Assembly: GCF_027923545.1 (NCBI RefSeq)
Contig: NZ_BROH01000008.1
Span: 115,961-179,960 of the forward strand
Reading direction: 5' to 3'
Length of the DNA stretch: 64,000 nucleotides
Source of the DNA: Sinisalibacter aestuarii
GTDB taxonomy: Bacteria > Pseudomonadota > Alphaproteobacteria > Rhodobacterales > Rhodobacteraceae
Part shown: positions 17,319-28,334 of the stretch, piece by piece
How the letters are laid out: every line of letters begins with the position of its first letter
Numbering within the stretch: position 1 is the first letter of the stretch
Translations under genes and position numbers: made by a program
The notes under the pieces: generated by a model
Databases searched by the model: none
Seen by the model: the letters and a program-made list of their open reading frames with translations, nothing else
Told to the model about the DNA's origin: nothing

Positions 17319-18521
17319 TCAGAGGCCCATGCAATTGGCGTAGTAGGTCACCGTGGCCGGCCAGTCGGAGAACATGCCGGCGATGCCCACATCCTGCGCC
17401 AGAACGTCGAGCACGGTGAGGTAATAGCCGTCATTGTCGATCACGTCGGCCGCCGACTGGTAGTACCAGCCGCCGCCGGTGGCGAGCGGGCCGGAACGTT
17501 CGAGCGTCCAGCCGATCAGGGTAAGCCCGGCCTCCTTCGCGGCCTTGGCATAGGCGGAGGCGGCGACCGCGCCGTTCTGCGAGGTGATCATCATGTTGAT
17601 CGAGGGCGCGAGGTAATTCACCCCCGCCTCGACCAGCGCGGCGAAATCCTCGTTCCAGGTTTCCGGGTTCTGCTCGTCGAACCCGTCATGCCATTCGACG
17701 AGATAGACCGCCTGAGCTCCGAAGTCCGGCTCGTTTTCGACCCAGTATTTCACCACCGACAGATCAAAGCTCTGCGGCCAGACATCGGCCGGGTCGATGC
17801 CGGCGGCCTTGTATTCGTCGATCATCTTCTGGGCGTAGGCATCCATCGTGAAGCCGTCGAAGGGCATCTCTTCGGCGGGGGTCTTCAGCTCGGGGGTGAA
17901 CTTGCCGCCGAGGGATTTGATCAGCTCGATTGATTGCGCGTGGGTCAGCAGCGTGCCGCCGGCCGCCGCATAAAGATCGGTGCGCCAGGCGGGGGTGGCA
18001 TCCATATAGGCGTCCACCGTGGTGGCCTTGGCATTGGCCGCGTCCATCTTGCCGGTAAGGCTCAGGAATTCGGTGAGGGTGATGTCGGAGGTGCGGCACT
18101 CGGCCTTGGCGTTCGCATCGCCCGAAGCCGGGGCGAAGGGCGTGGTGCACTTCGCCGCGAGGTCGGTGGCGAGAATGTTGGTGGTGGTGTGCAGATCGTT
18201 CTGCGCATGACGGCAGACCAGTTCCTTATCAGCGGTGAACGCCACGTCGCATTCGATGATGCCCGCACCCTGACGGGCGGCGGCGGTGTAGCTCTCGGCG
18301 GTGTGCTCGGCAAACATCAGCGCCGCGCCGCGATGGCCGATGGAGAAGAGCGTGGGGCTGGGTTCGGTCCCGGCGCAGGCGGCGAGCTTGTCCTTCAACG
18401 CGCCGTCATTCATCTGGTCGACGAGGAAGAGCGGACGCGAGCCGAGCTCGACGGGCTCGGCGAAAGCGGCGCCGGCGGCCAGTGTCGCGGCGACGGCAAG
18501 AGCGATGGGTTTGGTGAACAT
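17319..18521 (-). CDS. exported glycerophosphodiester phosphodiesterase
   Basis: 400 residues from the ATG at 18521. Residues 1-22 are a signal peptide ending AFA. The GDPD catalytic pattern is visible: [19 protein letters not shown] (HR and E) and IIECDVAFT (E and D), followed by CRHAQND. Such periplasmic enzymes cut glycerophosphodiesters into glycerol-3-phosphate and an alcohol, usually with a metal ion. The long middle insertion is typical of the larger family members. It is divergent from the PfkB kinase. Confidence 0.9.
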   Translation of the reverse strand: MFTKPIALAVAATLAAGAAFAEPVELGSRPLFLVDQMNDGALKDKLAACAGTEPSPTLFSIGHRGAALMFAEHTAESYTAAARQGAGIIECDVAFTADKELVCRHAQNDLHTTTNILATDLAAKCTTPFAPASGDANAKAECRTSDITLTEFLSLTGKMDAANAKATTVDAYMDATPAWRTDLYAAAGGTLLTHAQSIELIKSLGGKFTPELKTPAEEMPFDGFTMDAYAQKMIDEYKAAGIDPADVWPQSFDLSVVKYWVENEPDFGAQAVYLVEWHDGFDEQNPETWNEDFAALVEAGVNYLAPSINMMITSQNGAVAASAYAKAAKEAGLTLIGWTLERSGPLATGGGWYYQSAADVIDNDGYYLTVLDVLAQDVGIAGMFSDWPATVTYYANCMGL

Positions 18522-18757
18522 GGGATGTCCTCTGAGAAATCTGCGATGGCCCTCACAATGCGCGGCGATGAAACAGCGGCGTGACGGGCGGGCAAAAGCT
18601 TCGTGAAATCGTGCCGGGGGCCGGGCCGGTCGCCGCACTCGACTGCGGCAAAAGGGCCTGGCCGCCGCATTGCGGCAAGCCCGGCCAGATCGCGGTTGTG
18701 ACCGCAGGCTGCCGCTTGTAATGTTCGCGCTAACGATCTCGGACGGACGAGTCAGCA

Positions 18758-19705
18758 ATGAGCAACATCCTCACCGTTACCCTCAACCCGGCGCTCGATA
18801 TGTCGACCACGGTCGACCGCGTGCTGCCGGAGGAAAAGCTGCGCTGCGAGGCGCCGGTGCTGGAAGCCGGCGGCGGCGGGATCAACGTGGCGCGCGCGAT
18901 CGGCGCGATGGGCGCGCGTGCCCATGCCTTCGTGGCGATCTCGGGCTATCACGGGCAGCAATTCCTCGACATTCTGCGCCAGGAGCCGCTGGTGCCCGAG
19001 GTGTTTCACACCCATGGCGAGACCCGCCAGTCGCTTGCGGTGATCGACCGGACGACGGGCGAGCAATACCGCTTCGTGATGCCGGGGCCGGGCTGGTCGC
19101 CCGAACAGGCGCAGGACGCGCTCGATGCGATTGCCCGGGTAACGCCGCAACGTGGCTATGTGGTTCTGTCGGGCAGCCAGCCGCCGGGCGTGCCCCTGCA
19201 CTTTCCCACCCAGCTTGCGGCGCAGATGCAGGATCACAGTGCCCGGCTGATCCTCGACACTTCCGGCAAGCCGCTGAAAGCGTTGCTCAATGTGGGCTCC
19301 GCCCGCCAGCATGTGCTGCGGCTTGACGGGGCCGAGAGCGAAGATCTTGCCGGGCGGCCGCTCAAAGACCATCACGCGGTGGCGGATTTCGCGCAGGAAC
19401 TGATCGCGCGCAACGTGGCCGAAGCGGTGGTGCTGGCGATGGGCGGCGAGGGCTCGATTCTCGTGGAAGACGGTCACCGCTGGCACGCCAGGACGGTGCC
19501 GGTCAAGGTGCGCTCGAAGGTGGGGGCGGGCGACAGTTTCGTCGGCGTTTTCACCTGGGCGCTGAGCCAGGGCGCGGCCTGGGAAGAGGCGCTGCGCTAT
19601 GGCGTGGCGGCGGCCTCTTCGGCGGTGACGACGGATGGCACCGAGCTGTGCCGGCGCGAGGATGTGGAAGAGCTGGCCAAAACCGCCACGCTCACGCGAA
19701 TCTGA
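18758..19705 (+). CDS. pfkB: 1-phosphofructokinase-family hexose kinase (PfkB)
   Basis: 315 residues. It begins [17 protein letters not shown], the 1-phosphofructokinase/6-phosphofructokinase-2 signature. The N-terminal substrate site [11 protein letters not shown] (about 37-47) and the C-terminal [11 protein letters not shown] with the catalytic Asp are intact. It phosphorylates a sugar phosphate, most likely fructose-6-phosphate or fructose-1-phosphate. There are no fru or tag genes next to it to settle the substrate. Confidence 0.85.
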   Translation: MSNILTVTLNPALDMSTTVDRVLPEEKLRCEAPVLEAGGGGINVARAIGAMGARAHAFVAISGYHGQQFLDILRQEPLVPEVFHTHGETRQSLAVIDRTTGEQYRFVMPGPGWSPEQAQDALDAIARVTPQRGYVVLSGSQPPGVPLHFPTQLAAQMQDHSARLILDTSGKPLKALLNVGSARQHVLRLDGAESEDLAGRPLKDHHAVADFAQELIARNVAEAVVLAMGGEGSILVEDGHRWHARTVPVKVRSKVGAGDSFVGVFTWALSQGAAWEEALRYGVAAASSAVTTDGTELCRREDVEELAKTATLTRI

Positions 19706-19792
19706 CCATCGGGCCAAATTGATGGAATCGCGAAGGTCTGCTATGGGCGGATGGCGCGGAAGGGCGCGCCGGTTTGCCTTGGGGCGAAAAAC

Positions 19793-20107
19793 ATGAAGCA
19801 TCTTTTTCTCGCGGCGGGCCTGGGCCTGTCGATTGCCGCGTCCGGCGCGGCTCCGGCAATGGCGAGCGGCGTGATCCAGAACGCCTGCCTGAAATCCGAC
19901 CGCCCCGCCGCCAACCGCGAGCTATGCGCCTGTCTGCAGGTTGTGGCCGACGCGGTGCTGACGCCGAGCTACCAGAAACGCGGCGCCGAATTCTTCACCG
20001 ACCCGCATAAGAGCCACGAAACGCGCGCCTCGGGCCGCGTGGCGGATGAAAAGTTCTGGGAACGCTGGGAGGTGTTTGCCGCGACGGCGGTGAAACACTG
20101 CCAGTAA
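19793..20107 (+). CDS. small exported protein
   Basis: 104 residues from the ATG at 19793. Residues 1-24 form a signal peptide (LFLAAGLGLSIAASGAAPAMA). The mature chain has four Cys residues (NACLKSD, LCACLQ, KHCQ end), so disulfides in the periplasm are likely. It is seen as a conserved hypothetical in Rhodobacteraceae. The function is unknown. It is convergent with the phosphatase gene, 3 bp apart. Confidence 0.65.
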   Translation: MKHLFLAAGLGLSIAASGAAPAMASGVIQNACLKSDRPAANRELCACLQVVADAVLTPSYQKRGAEFFTDPHKSHETRASGRVADEKFWERWEVFAATAVKHCQ

Positions 20108-20110
20108 GGC

Positions 20111-20563
20111 TCAGGTGCGGGTGAGATCGCGCATCAGGCCGGCGGCGCAGGCTTCGATAAGATCCAGCGCGCCGTCATAGTCGCGGGTGTAATAGGCGTC
20201 GGGCACGTGATCCATGCCGGTTTCGGGCGCGTAATCGGTAAACAGGCGCACCGGTACGCCGGAGCCCGCGGGGCGCAGCGCTTCGATATCGGCGATATTC
20301 TCGCCATCCATGCCGATGATCAGATCGAACCGGCCAAAATCGGTGCGGCTCATCTGGCGCGCGCGCAGGGCGGAAATGTCATAGCCCCGCCGGGCGGCGG
20401 CGCGCACCATCTGCGGGCAGGGCGGCTCGCCTTCATGCCAGTTCGAGGTGCCGGCGCTGTCGAGCGTGAGGCTCTGCCCCTGCGACAGATGCCGCATGAT
20501 GCCCTCGGCGCTGGGCGAGCGGCAGATATTGCCAAGGCAGACAAAGAGAATACGGCTGGTCAT
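20111..20563 (-). CDS. low-molecular-weight protein-tyrosine phosphatase
   Basis: 150 residues, the normal size. The P-loop FVCLGNICRSP near residue 8 carries the nucleophile Cys and the Arg. The general-acid Asp is in HVPDAYYT near residue 121. It removes phosphate from phosphotyrosine proteins or small aryl phosphates in the cytoplasm. No tyrosine kinase or capsule gene is adjacent. Confidence 0.92.
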   Translation of the reverse strand: MTSRILFVCLGNICRSPSAEGIMRHLSQGQSLTLDSAGTSNWHEGEPPCPQMVRAAARRGYDISALRARQMSRTDFGRFDLIIGMDGENIADIEALRPAGSGVPVRLFTDYAPETGMDHVPDAYYTRDYDGALDLIEACAAGLMRDLTRT

Positions 20564-20602
20564 GGCGTCAGGATAGCCGCGCGCCGGGGCGGGGCAAGGC
20601 CC

Positions 20603-21028
20603 TCAGCGCAGCACCTGCCTGCGGGCCATCGCCCGGGCGTAGAGCCACAGGCCAAGCGCCACGACGATGAGAAGCGCGGTGAAGGCCAGCGCCCCCCGGC
20701 CCATGAGATCGACCGCCGCTGACCCCTGCGAGGCGAAGAGGTGTATGGTGTTGACGAGGAGGCCGATCAGCGAAACGGCGAAGGCCGCCGCGGCATATCG
20801 CGAGCGCAGCAGCAACAGCACCGACCCGGCAAGCGCGCCCCAGACGCCGAGCGCCCAGAACACCACCGCCCAGGTCGGGAAGCCGTCGAAATAGGCGCGC
20901 TGTTCGGGCGTCATCGCGCCCATGTAGCTTTCGACATTGAGTTGCGACATCAGGTAGTCGAAGACGCCGCCGAGATTCCACAGCAGCGACAGCACGCCGA
21001 TCAGCCAAAGATGCCAGGGTGTCTTCAT
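20603..21028 (-). CDS. four-helix membrane protein of unknown function
   Basis: 141 residues with four hydrophobic segments, at about 6-27, 52-74, 78-98 and 110-131. The N-terminus WHLWLIGVLSLLWNLGGVFDYLM recalls a sugar-transporter-like or DoxX-like fold seen in many proteobacterial hypotheticals. No catalytic motif is evident. GGAGAAGCGCC precedes the ATG. Confidence 0.65.
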   Translation of the reverse strand: MKTPWHLWLIGVLSLLWNLGGVFDYLMSQLNVESYMGAMTPEQRAYFDGFPTWAVVFWALGVWGALAGSVLLLLRSRYAAAAFAVSLIGLLVNTIHLFASQGSAAVDLMGRGALAFTALLIVVALGLWLYARAMARRQVLR

Positions 21029-21082
21029 GGCGCTTCTCCTCGCAGGTCTTTCATCCAGCCTGCCGCCGAAGGGGCGGAGCCG

Positions 21083-21316
21083 TCAAGAGCGCGGAGACCA
21101 GGCCATGTTCATGTAGCGCCTGCCGCCCGCAAGCTCGTCGAGCATCTGGTTGAGGCGCTTCTCGCGGGTTTCGGAGCGTTTCGCGCGGGCGATCCAGCCG
21201 AGGTAGTCGTTGCGCTGATAGGGTGGGCGGGCCTCATAGGCCGCGCGCAACCCGGTTTCCGCCAGGCGGGCGGCGATATCGTCGGGCATCGGGTTCAGGG
21301 CACGTCTGAGGTTCAT
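21083..21316 (-). CDS. YdeI/OmpD-associated family protein (short)
   Basis: 77 residues from the ATG at 21316. The C-terminal pattern YLGWIARAKRSETREKRLNQMLDELAGG is the conserved end of YdeI/OmpD-associated (bacteriocin-protection) proteins. MPDDIAARL occurs in the longer members as well, so this may be a stand-alone C-terminal version. The function is poorly known. Confidence 0.7.
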   Translation of the reverse strand: MNLRRALNPMPDDIAARLAETGLRAAYEARPPYQRNDYLGWIARAKRSETREKRLNQMLDELAGGRRYMNMAWSPRS

Positions 21317-21387
21317 GGCATGAGCATAGCATGAAGATCCGGCGAGCGGCAAAGGCGGGGCGTGTGTGCGCCCCGCCTCGCCGTTTG

Positions 21388-21858
21388 TCAGTGCGACATG
21401 CCTTCCATCGGCATCATGTCATTGCGCTCGTTGTCGACGGGAATATCGAGCTCGACACGCCCGGCCTTTTCGAAGACGAGCGTGACATGGACGGTCTCGC
21501 CCTGCACCATCGGGCCGGTCAGCCCCATGAACATGACGTGATCGCCGCCGCGTTGCAGCCGGTGCATCCCGCCGGCGGGCACTTCGAAGCCTTCCGGCAC
21601 CTCGACCATGCGCATCACGTCGCCTTCGGCGATGTGGGTGTGCAGCTCGACGCGCTGGGCGATGCCGCTTTCGGCGGCGATCAGGCGGTCGTCTTCATCG
21701 CCCATGTTGTGGATCACGAGGAAGGCGGCCCCGGCCACGGCGGTTTCGCCCGCTGCGCGGGCATAGGGGTCTTCGATGGAAATCTCCGGGCCGGCGAAGG
21801 CGGGGAGCGCAAAGATGGCGGCCACGAGGGCCGAGCTGGCAAAGCTCTTGAAGGACAT
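21388..21858 (-). CDS. periplasmic copper chaperone PCu(A)C family
   Basis: 156 residues with a signal peptide (1-22, ending AFA). The copper site H(M)X10MX21HXM is recognisable: VELHTH, MRMVEV, then HVMFMG. A Met/His tail (MMPMEGMSH) adds more copper ligands. These proteins bring Cu(I) to the CuA centre of cytochrome oxidase. The next gene downstream on the same strand is separate; a DUF2946-like protein is encoded just upstream. Confidence 0.92.
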   Translation of the reverse strand: MSFKSFASSALVAAIFALPAFAGPEISIEDPYARAAGETAVAGAAFLVIHNMGDEDDRLIAAESGIAQRVELHTHIAEGDVMRMVEVPEGFEVPAGGMHRLQRGGDHVMFMGLTGPMVQGETVHVTLVFEKAGRVELDIPVDNERNDMMPMEGMSH

Positions 21859-21905
21859 GGGATTCTCCTGTTGTCCGCGTGTTGTCTGGTCTGATTGTGG
21901 TGCGA

Positions 21906-22247
21906 TCAGGCCAGTGCGGGCGGGCCGCGCGCGGTGGGAGAAAGTTCTTCACGCGCCGCCGGGGCGATCGCGGCGGCAAGGTGGATGATCGTCAGAAGGC
22001 GCGGCGCGGGTTCGGCCAATTCGGGCAAGGCAAAGCTGGCGGCGAAGATCGAGGTGCCGTCGGGGCAGGGTTCAACCTGTTCCACCGGCTGGCCGTCGGC
22101 GCCGATGGTGATGGTGATCATGCCCGCGCCGGAACAGACGACCATCTCGCGCCCGATATCGCGGTTCGCGCCGCGTGCTTCGGCAAGCACGAGGCCCGCG
22201 AATATCAGCGCGGATATGGCGAGATATGTGACGACGCCCTTGAGCAT
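21906..22247 (-). CDS. DUF2946-like membrane-anchored protein
   Basis: 113 residues. One N-terminal hydrophobic helix (about 4-22) is followed by CSGAGMITI and EPCPDG, a pair of Cys residues. The Ala/Pro-rich end finishes PTARGPPALA, the hallmark ending of DUF2946 proteins. These often lie beside copper-handling genes, as here with PCu(A)C 47 bp downstream. A link to copper is inferred. Confidence 0.65.
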   Translation of the reverse strand: MLKGVVTYLAISALIFAGLVLAEARGANRDIGREMVVCSGAGMITITIGADGQPVEQVEPCPDGTSIFAASFALPELAEPAPRLLTIIHLAAAIAPAAREELSPTARGPPALA

Positions 22248-22295
22248 GGCCCAATGAGGTAGCGCCCGGCCGCGTCTTGGGCAAGCGCAAACGAG

Positions 22296-22323
22296 AACGG
22301 CCCCGCCGTGAGGCAGGGCCGTT
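22296..22323 (-). terminator. rho-independent-type hairpin after rpmB
   Basis: A 12-bp stem with one mismatch (AACGGCCCTGCC with GGCGGGGCCGTT on the minus strand) and a 4-base loop, lying 23 bp beyond the rpmB stop. Confidence 0.75.
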
Positions 22324-22345
22324 GTGAAATTGTCGGGCGCAGAGC

Positions 22346-22633
22346 TCAGGCGGCGGCCTGGGCCTTCGCGATCTCTTTCTTGATCTTCAGCGCATTGGCC
22401 GAGAGATCGGTATCTTTCGCCTTGGCGAGGAAGGCATCGAGCCCGCCCCGGTGATCGACGGTGCGCAGCGCGGCGGCCGAGATGCGCAGCCTGAAGCCGC
22501 GGCCGAGGGTCTCGGACACGAGCGTCACGTCGTTCAGGTTCGGCAGGAACCGGCGACGGGTTTTGTTGTGGGCGTGGCTGACATTGTTGCCAGTCATCGG
22601 GCCCTTGCCAGTCAGTTCGCAGACGCGCGACAT
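22346..22633 (-). CDS. rpmB: 50S ribosomal protein L28
   Basis: 95 residues. The start [29 protein letters not shown] is characteristic of L28, and [20 protein letters not shown] closes the conserved core. It lacks the paired zinc Cys residues, so it is the zinc-independent form. It stands alone with its own terminator. Confidence 0.97.
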   Translation of the reverse strand: MSRVCELTGKGPMTGNNVSHAHNKTRRRFLPNLNDVTLVSETLGRGFRLRISAAALRTVDHRGGLDAFLAKAKDTDLSANALKIKKEIAKAQAAA

Positions 22634-22807
22634 GGGGTCTTCCTCATCTTCCGGGCTGGTTCCGGGGCGTTCCCCGGCCTGGCCTGTTCAACACAAATGG
22701 GCGCCGCGACCGGGCGCCCCGAATTCCGTTCCGCGCGTTTAGGCGCATTTTGGCGGGGCGTCAAGTGAGTCGGGGCGGAATCGCCGGTTGGCGCCGGTGC
22801 AGAGATT

Positions 22808-22846
22808 CTTGCCTCCGGCGGGGATATTTGTAGCAAGATGAAAGGG
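22808..22846. repeat. dispersed Rhodobacteraceae intergenic motif, intact copy
   Basis: Reads CTTGCCTCCGGCGGGGATAT then TTGTAGCAAGATGAAAGGG. The same motif, differing at two bases, is found split by the transposon at 41747-41769 and 44883-44901. Near-copies are common before genes in Rhodobacteraceae genomes (from memory). Confidence 0.75.
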
Positions 22847-22860
22847 CAAGGGAGCATGTG

Positions 22861-25098
22861 ATGCAGGGCTGGCAGATCAGGGTGCGTGGGCAGGTGCAGG
22901 GCGTGGGGTTTCGGCCCTTCGTCTGGGGGCTGGCGCGCCGGGCCGGGCTGGTGGGCCACGTGCTGAACGATGCCGAGGGCGTGCTGGTGCGGGTGGCCGG
23001 GCCGCGCGCGGCGCTGGAGGCGATGCGGGCGGCGCTCGAAGACGAGGCGCCGGCGCTTTCGCGGGTGGATGCGGTGGAACTGGCCGATTGGGCCGTGCCC
23101 GATCCGGCGCCCGAGGGGTTCGACATTGCCGCGAGCGGCCCCGCTGGCGCCGAGACGCGGGTAACGCCGGATGCGGCCACCTGCCCTGATTGCCTGGCCG
23201 AGATCCGCGATCCGGGCGCGCGGCGCTATCGTTACCCGTTCACCAATTGCACCAATTGCGGGCCGCGCTTCACCATCATCGAGGGGCTGCCTTACGACCG
23301 GCCAAAGACCACGATGGCGCCGTTCGGGATGTGTCCGGCCTGCCGCGCGGAATACGAAGACCCGGGCGACCGGCGCTTTCACGCCCAGCCCATCGCTTGC
23401 CCCGATTGCGGCCCGCGCGCCTGGGCCGAGGCGGACGGCGCCGAACTGGAGGGCGAGGCGGTGGCGCTGGCGGCGGAGGCGCTGCTGGCGGGCAAGATCG
23501 TGGCGGTGAAGGGGCTGGGCGGCTTTCACCTTGCCTGCGACGCGACCGATGCGGCGGCCATCGAACGGCTCAGGGCGCGCAAGCACCGCCCGGCCAAGCC
23601 GCTTGCCCTGATGGCCGCCGCCGGGGTGCTGGCCCGCCATGCCGCGCCGAATGCGGAAGAATGGAGCCTGCTGCGCGAACCCGCCGCACCCATCGTGCTG
23701 ATCGACAAGGCGGGCGACCCGCTGCCGGATGCGCTCGCGCCGGGGATGGCGGCGCTGGGCTGGATGCTGCCCTACACCCCGCTGCACCATCTGCTCTGCG
23801 CGGCGGTGGGCCGGCCTTTGGTGATGACCTCGGGCAACATGTCGGGCGCGCCGCAGGCGGTGGGGAACGACGAGGCGCGCAGGGCGCTCGCGGGCCTCGC
23901 CGATCTGTTCGTGATGCATGACCGCACCATCGCCCGGCGGCTCGACGACAGTGTCGAGCGGGTGCTGCCGTCGGGGCCGGTGGTGCTGCGCCGGGCGCGG
24001 GGCCGGGTGCCGGGCACGCTGCCCTTGCCGGAGGGGTTCGGTTCTGCCGGGCAGGTGCTGGCGCTGGGCGGGCAGATGAAGGCGGCGCTGTGTCTGACCA
24101 AGACCGGGCAGGCGCTGCTCGGCCACCATCTCGGCGAGCTGGATGTGGCCGAGACGTGGAGCGCGTGGCAACAGGCGCTTGCCGATTACCGGGCGCTGTT
24201 CGATCACCATCCGGACGTGGTCGCCGTCGATCTGCATCCGGGCTACCGGGCGACGCAGGCGGGCGAGGCGATGGGCCTGCCGGTGATCGGCGTGCAGCAT
24301 CACCACGCGCATCTGGCCTCGGTCATGGGCGAGAACGGCTGGCCGCTCGATGGCGGGCCGGTGGCGGGGATCGTGCTTGACGGGTTGGGGCTGGGCGCGG
24401 ATGGCACGATCTGGGGCGGCGAGCTGCTGCTGGGCGGCTATCGCGGCTTCGAGCGGGTGGCCTGGCTGAAACCGGCGCCCCTGGCCGGGGGCGATGCGGC
24501 AAACCGCGAGCCCTGGCGCAACACGCTGATGCGGCTCGATCAGGCGGGGCTGGGCGCGCTGGCCGATGCGCTGATGCCGGACAAGCCGCGCGAGGTGCTG
24601 CGCAGGGCGGTGGCTTCGGGGGTGAACGCTCCGCTCTCGTCCTCCGCCGGGCGGCTTTTTGATGCCGTCGCCTTTGCGTTGGGCGCCGCGCCGGAGCGGA
24701 TGAGCTACGAGGGCGAGGCGGGAATGCGGCTGGAGGCGCTGGCGGCGACGTCAGGCACGCGGCAAAGCTGGCCTTTTGCCGTCGCGGGTGGCGAGATCGA
24801 CCCGGCGCCGATGTGGCGGGCCTGGGCCGCAGAGCGTGACCGCCCGGCTGCGGAGGCGGCGATGATGTTTCACCGTGGTCTGGCGGCGGCCTTTGCCGGC
24901 GAGGCGCGGGCGCTGGTCGCGGCGGGCCGGGCGGAGGCGGTCGCGCTTTCGGGTGGGGTGATGCAGAACGCGGTGCTGCTGGCGGCATTGCTTGAGGCGC
25001 TGGAGGGGGTGCCGGTGCTGCTGCACCACGGCGTTCCGGCGGGCGATGGCGGGTTGGCGCTCGGTCAGGCGCTGGTGGCGGCGGCGCGGTCGGCCTGA
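22861..25098 (+). CDS. hypF: carbamoyltransferase HypF ([NiFe]-hydrogenase maturation)
   Basis: 745 residues from the ATG at 22861. All four HypF modules are present. An acylphosphatase domain (GQVQGVGFRPF) is at about 1-90. A double zinc finger (CPDC, CTNC, CPAC, CPDC) spans about 105-185. A YrdC-like domain follows (KGLGGFHLACDA). A Kae1-like carbamoyltransferase domain carries HHHAHLASVM. HypF makes carbamoyl-AMP and passes the group to HypE for the CN ligands of the NiFe site. No other hyp or hydrogenase structural gene is adjacent; a HupE-like gene lies 6 kb away. Confidence 0.95.
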   Translation: MQGWQIRVRGQVQGVGFRPFVWGLARRAGLVGHVLNDAEGVLVRVAGPRAALEAMRAALEDEAPALSRVDAVELADWAVPDPAPEGFDIAASGPAGAETRVTPDAATCPDCLAEIRDPGARRYRYPFTNCTNCGPRFTIIEGLPYDRPKTTMAPFGMCPACRAEYEDPGDRRFHAQPIACPDCGPRAWAEADGAELEGEAVALAAEALLAGKIVAVKGLGGFHLACDATDAAAIERLRARKHRPAKPLALMAAAGVLARHAAPNAEEWSLLREPAAPIVLIDKAGDPLPDALAPGMAALGWMLPYTPLHHLLCAAVGRPLVMTSGNMSGAPQAVGNDEARRALAGLADLFVMHDRTIARRLDDSVERVLPSGPVVLRRARGRVPGTLPLPEGFGSAGQVLALGGQMKAALCLTKTGQALLGHHLGELDVAETWSAWQQALADYRALFDHHPDVVAVDLHPGYRATQAGEAMGLPVIGVQHHHAHLASVMGENGWPLDGGPVAGIVLDGLGLGADGTIWGGELLLGGYRGFERVAWLKPAPLAGGDAANREPWRNTLMRLDQAGLGALADALMPDKPREVLRRAVASGVNAPLSSSAGRLFDAVAFALGAAPERMSYEGEAGMRLEALAATSGTRQSWPFAVAGGEIDPAPMWRAWAAERDRPAAEAAMMFHRGLAAAFAGEARALVAAGRAEAVALSGGVMQNAVLLAALLEALEGVPVLLHHGVPAGDGGLALGQALVAAARSA

Positions 25099-25102
25099 AC
25101 CG

Positions 25103-25897
25103 TCAGAACAGGGCGGGGAAGACCTGCAGCACCCACCAGCCGCCCATGAAATAGGCCGCGATCGACGCGAAATAGGCGAAGAACCCGGTCCGCGCCTGCG
25201 CCCGGCTCAGCCGGGGGCGGGTGCTCTGCATATCGCCCGGTCGCAGCACGAGGGCGAGCGCGGTCAGCAGGCCGACGAGAAAGAGCAAGCCCGAATGCAG
25301 GGTGAGCGAAAGCCCGATGGCGAAGGCCGTGAGCGCGGCTGCGACGAGGCCGCGAAGATGCGGAAAGCGCGCGCGCATCAGAAGCTGCAGCAGCCGCCCG
25401 CCCGGCAGCGGCCAGAGCGGCAGCAGCGCGATGAAGTTCACCGCGCCAGCCGCGAGCGCATAGCTGCGTGCCGTATCGGCCAGAGCGGGGGCGGTGGACT
25501 GGAGCGCCGCGCCGAGGGCGAAGGCGAGCACCATCGGGGCAAGGCCGAAGCCCGGCCCCATCAGCAGGATAAAGAGTGCCGCGGCGTCATTGGCCGGGGC
25601 GCGCGCCGAGATGCCGGGGCCGCCCGGCAGCGGCAGCAGCCGCAATTGCGCATCGTCATGTCCGGCCAGGCGGTAGCCGAGAACATGGCCCATTTCCTTG
25701 ACCAGCAGCGCGAGGATCAGCGCCAGCGCGAAGGTCAGCCCGAAGACCAGCGTGACAGAGAGGATCGCGGGGAACAGCGCGACCAGCACCCGCGTGTCGG
25801 TGACGCTCACCGACAGCTGGTGGGTCGCCGCCAATGCGGGGCGCACGAGATGCGCCGTGGCGGCGACCAGCAATATCGCTAGCAGAAGGTAGGTCAT
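25103..25897 (-). CDS. M50-like membrane protein with altered zinc motif
   Basis: 264 residues with about seven hydrophobic helices. The plan resembles site-2/M50 intramembrane proteases, but the usual HExxH reads KEMGH (near residue 68) and the distal NxxPxxDGG region reads LWPLPGG without the Asp. Two zinc ligands therefore appear lost, so protease activity is doubtful. It is convergent with hypF, only 4 bp apart. It may be a pseudo-protease acting by binding. Confidence 0.55.
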   Translation of the reverse strand: MTYLLLAILLVAATAHLVRPALAATHQLSVSVTDTRVLVALFPAILSVTLVFGLTFALALILALLVKEMGHVLGYRLAGHDDAQLRLLPLPGGPGISARAPANDAAALFILLMGPGFGLAPMVLAFALGAALQSTAPALADTARSYALAAGAVNFIALLPLWPLPGGRLLQLLMRARFPHLRGLVAAALTAFAIGLSLTLHSGLLFLVGLLTALALVLRPGDMQSTRPRLSRAQARTGFFAYFASIAAYFMGGWWVLQVFPALF

Positions 25898-26112
25898 CTG
25901 CCCCCGGATGTTCACAGGGGGCCGCACGCCAGAGATGATCGAGGGAGAGATCGGCGTGCGGCCCGTGGCGGGAATGTGCCGAATTTGCGGCAGGGTGACA
26001 ACGCGCAAGGCGGAAATAGTCTGTTTCGCTCCGGCGCCGCCCGCCGCGCCGCCCGGCCGCATGGACCTTGGTCGCAAACCGTGCTTGTCTTTGCGGCAGG
26101 AAGGGACGGCGT

Positions 26113-26304
26113 ATGGGACGTGTGATTGCTTATATTATTGGTGCTGCGCTGATCGTTGTCGGCGTGATCGCGCTGTTCGGCGCGGTCGAGGTGGTGCGCG
26201 GCGGCGGCAACGCCGAAGCCATCGCGCAGGGCTTGCTGGTGCCCGCGTCGCTCTTCGTTGTCGGCGGTTTCGTGATCTGGATGGGGCGCGGCCGGAACGA
26301 CTGA
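26113..26304 (+). CDS. small two-helix membrane protein
   Basis: 63 residues from the ATG at 26113, with helices at about 4-25 and 41-57 and a short polar link (VRGGGNAEA). AGGAAGGGA lies upstream. It is convergent with fabI (6 bp apart). The function is unknown. Confidence 0.6.
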   Translation: MGRVIAYIIGAALIVVGVIALFGAVEVVRGGGNAEAIAQGLLVPASLFVVGGFVIWMGRGRND

Positions 26305-26310
26305 GCCCGC

Positions 26311-27099
26311 TCAGAGATTCTCCGATTGCGGCATCCCGAGCACGTGGAAGCCCGAATCGACCGTGATGATCTCGCCGGTGGTGCAGTTGCCCCAGTCGGA
26401 TGCGAGGTAGACGGCGGTGCCGCCGATGGATTCGAGTGTCGCGTTGTGGCGCAACGGTGCGTTTTCCTCGGTGTGGCGGTAGGTCTTGCGCGCGCCGCCG
26501 ATGGCCGCGCCGGCAAGCGTTTTCATCGGGCCGGGCGAGATCGCATTCACGCGGATGCCGTCGGGGCCGAGATCGTTGGCGAGATAGCGCACGCTCGCCT
26601 CCAGCGCTGCCTTGGCCACGCCCATCACGTTGTAGAACGGCGTGACCCGGTTGGAACCGCCATAGGTGAGGGTGAGCATCGTGCCGCCCCCGGTCATCTT
26701 CGGTGCGGTGCGGCGGGCCACTTCGATGAAGGAATAGCAGGAGATATCGAGCGAATTCTTGAAATTCGCCCGGCTCGTGTCGATGAAGCGCCCGGTCAGC
26801 TCGGCCTTGTCGCTGTAGGCGATGGCGTGGATGAGAATGTCGATCCGGTCCCACTTCTGCCAAAGCGCGTCGAAGCCCGCATCGAGGGCGGTATCGTCGG
26901 TCACGTCCATGTCGACGAGAAGGGTCGAGCCGAGCGAGGCGGCGAGCGGCTCGACCCGTTTGCCGAAAGCGTCGCCCTGATAGGAAAAGGCAAGCTCCGC
27001 GCCCTCTCCGGCCAGCGCCTTCGCGATGCCCCAGGCGATGGAGCGGTCATTGGCGACGCCCATGACCAGTGCGCGCTTGCCCTTCAACAGATCCGCCAT
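26311..27099 (-). CDS. fabI: enoyl-[acyl-carrier-protein] reductase (NADH)
   Basis: 262 residues, the FabI norm. The cofactor loop is GVANDRSIAWGIA (about 14-26). The catalytic Tyr and Lys are in FYNVMGVAK (Y-x6-K spacing), and SPGPMKTLAG forms the substrate loop. It performs the last reduction of each fatty-acid elongation cycle. It lies 5 bp after fabB on the same strand, so the two are cotranscribed. Confidence 0.97.
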   Translation of the reverse strand: MADLLKGKRALVMGVANDRSIAWGIAKALAGEGAELAFSYQGDAFGKRVEPLAASLGSTLLVDMDVTDDTALDAGFDALWQKWDRIDILIHAIAYSDKAELTGRFIDTSRANFKNSLDISCYSFIEVARRTAPKMTGGGTMLTLTYGGSNRVTPFYNVMGVAKAALEASVRYLANDLGPDGIRVNAISPGPMKTLAGAAIGGARKTYRHTEENAPLRHNATLESIGGTAVYLASDWGNCTTGEIITVDSGFHVLGMPQSENL

Positions 27100-27104
27100 G
27101 TGCC

Positions 27105-28334
<1,230 letters not shown>

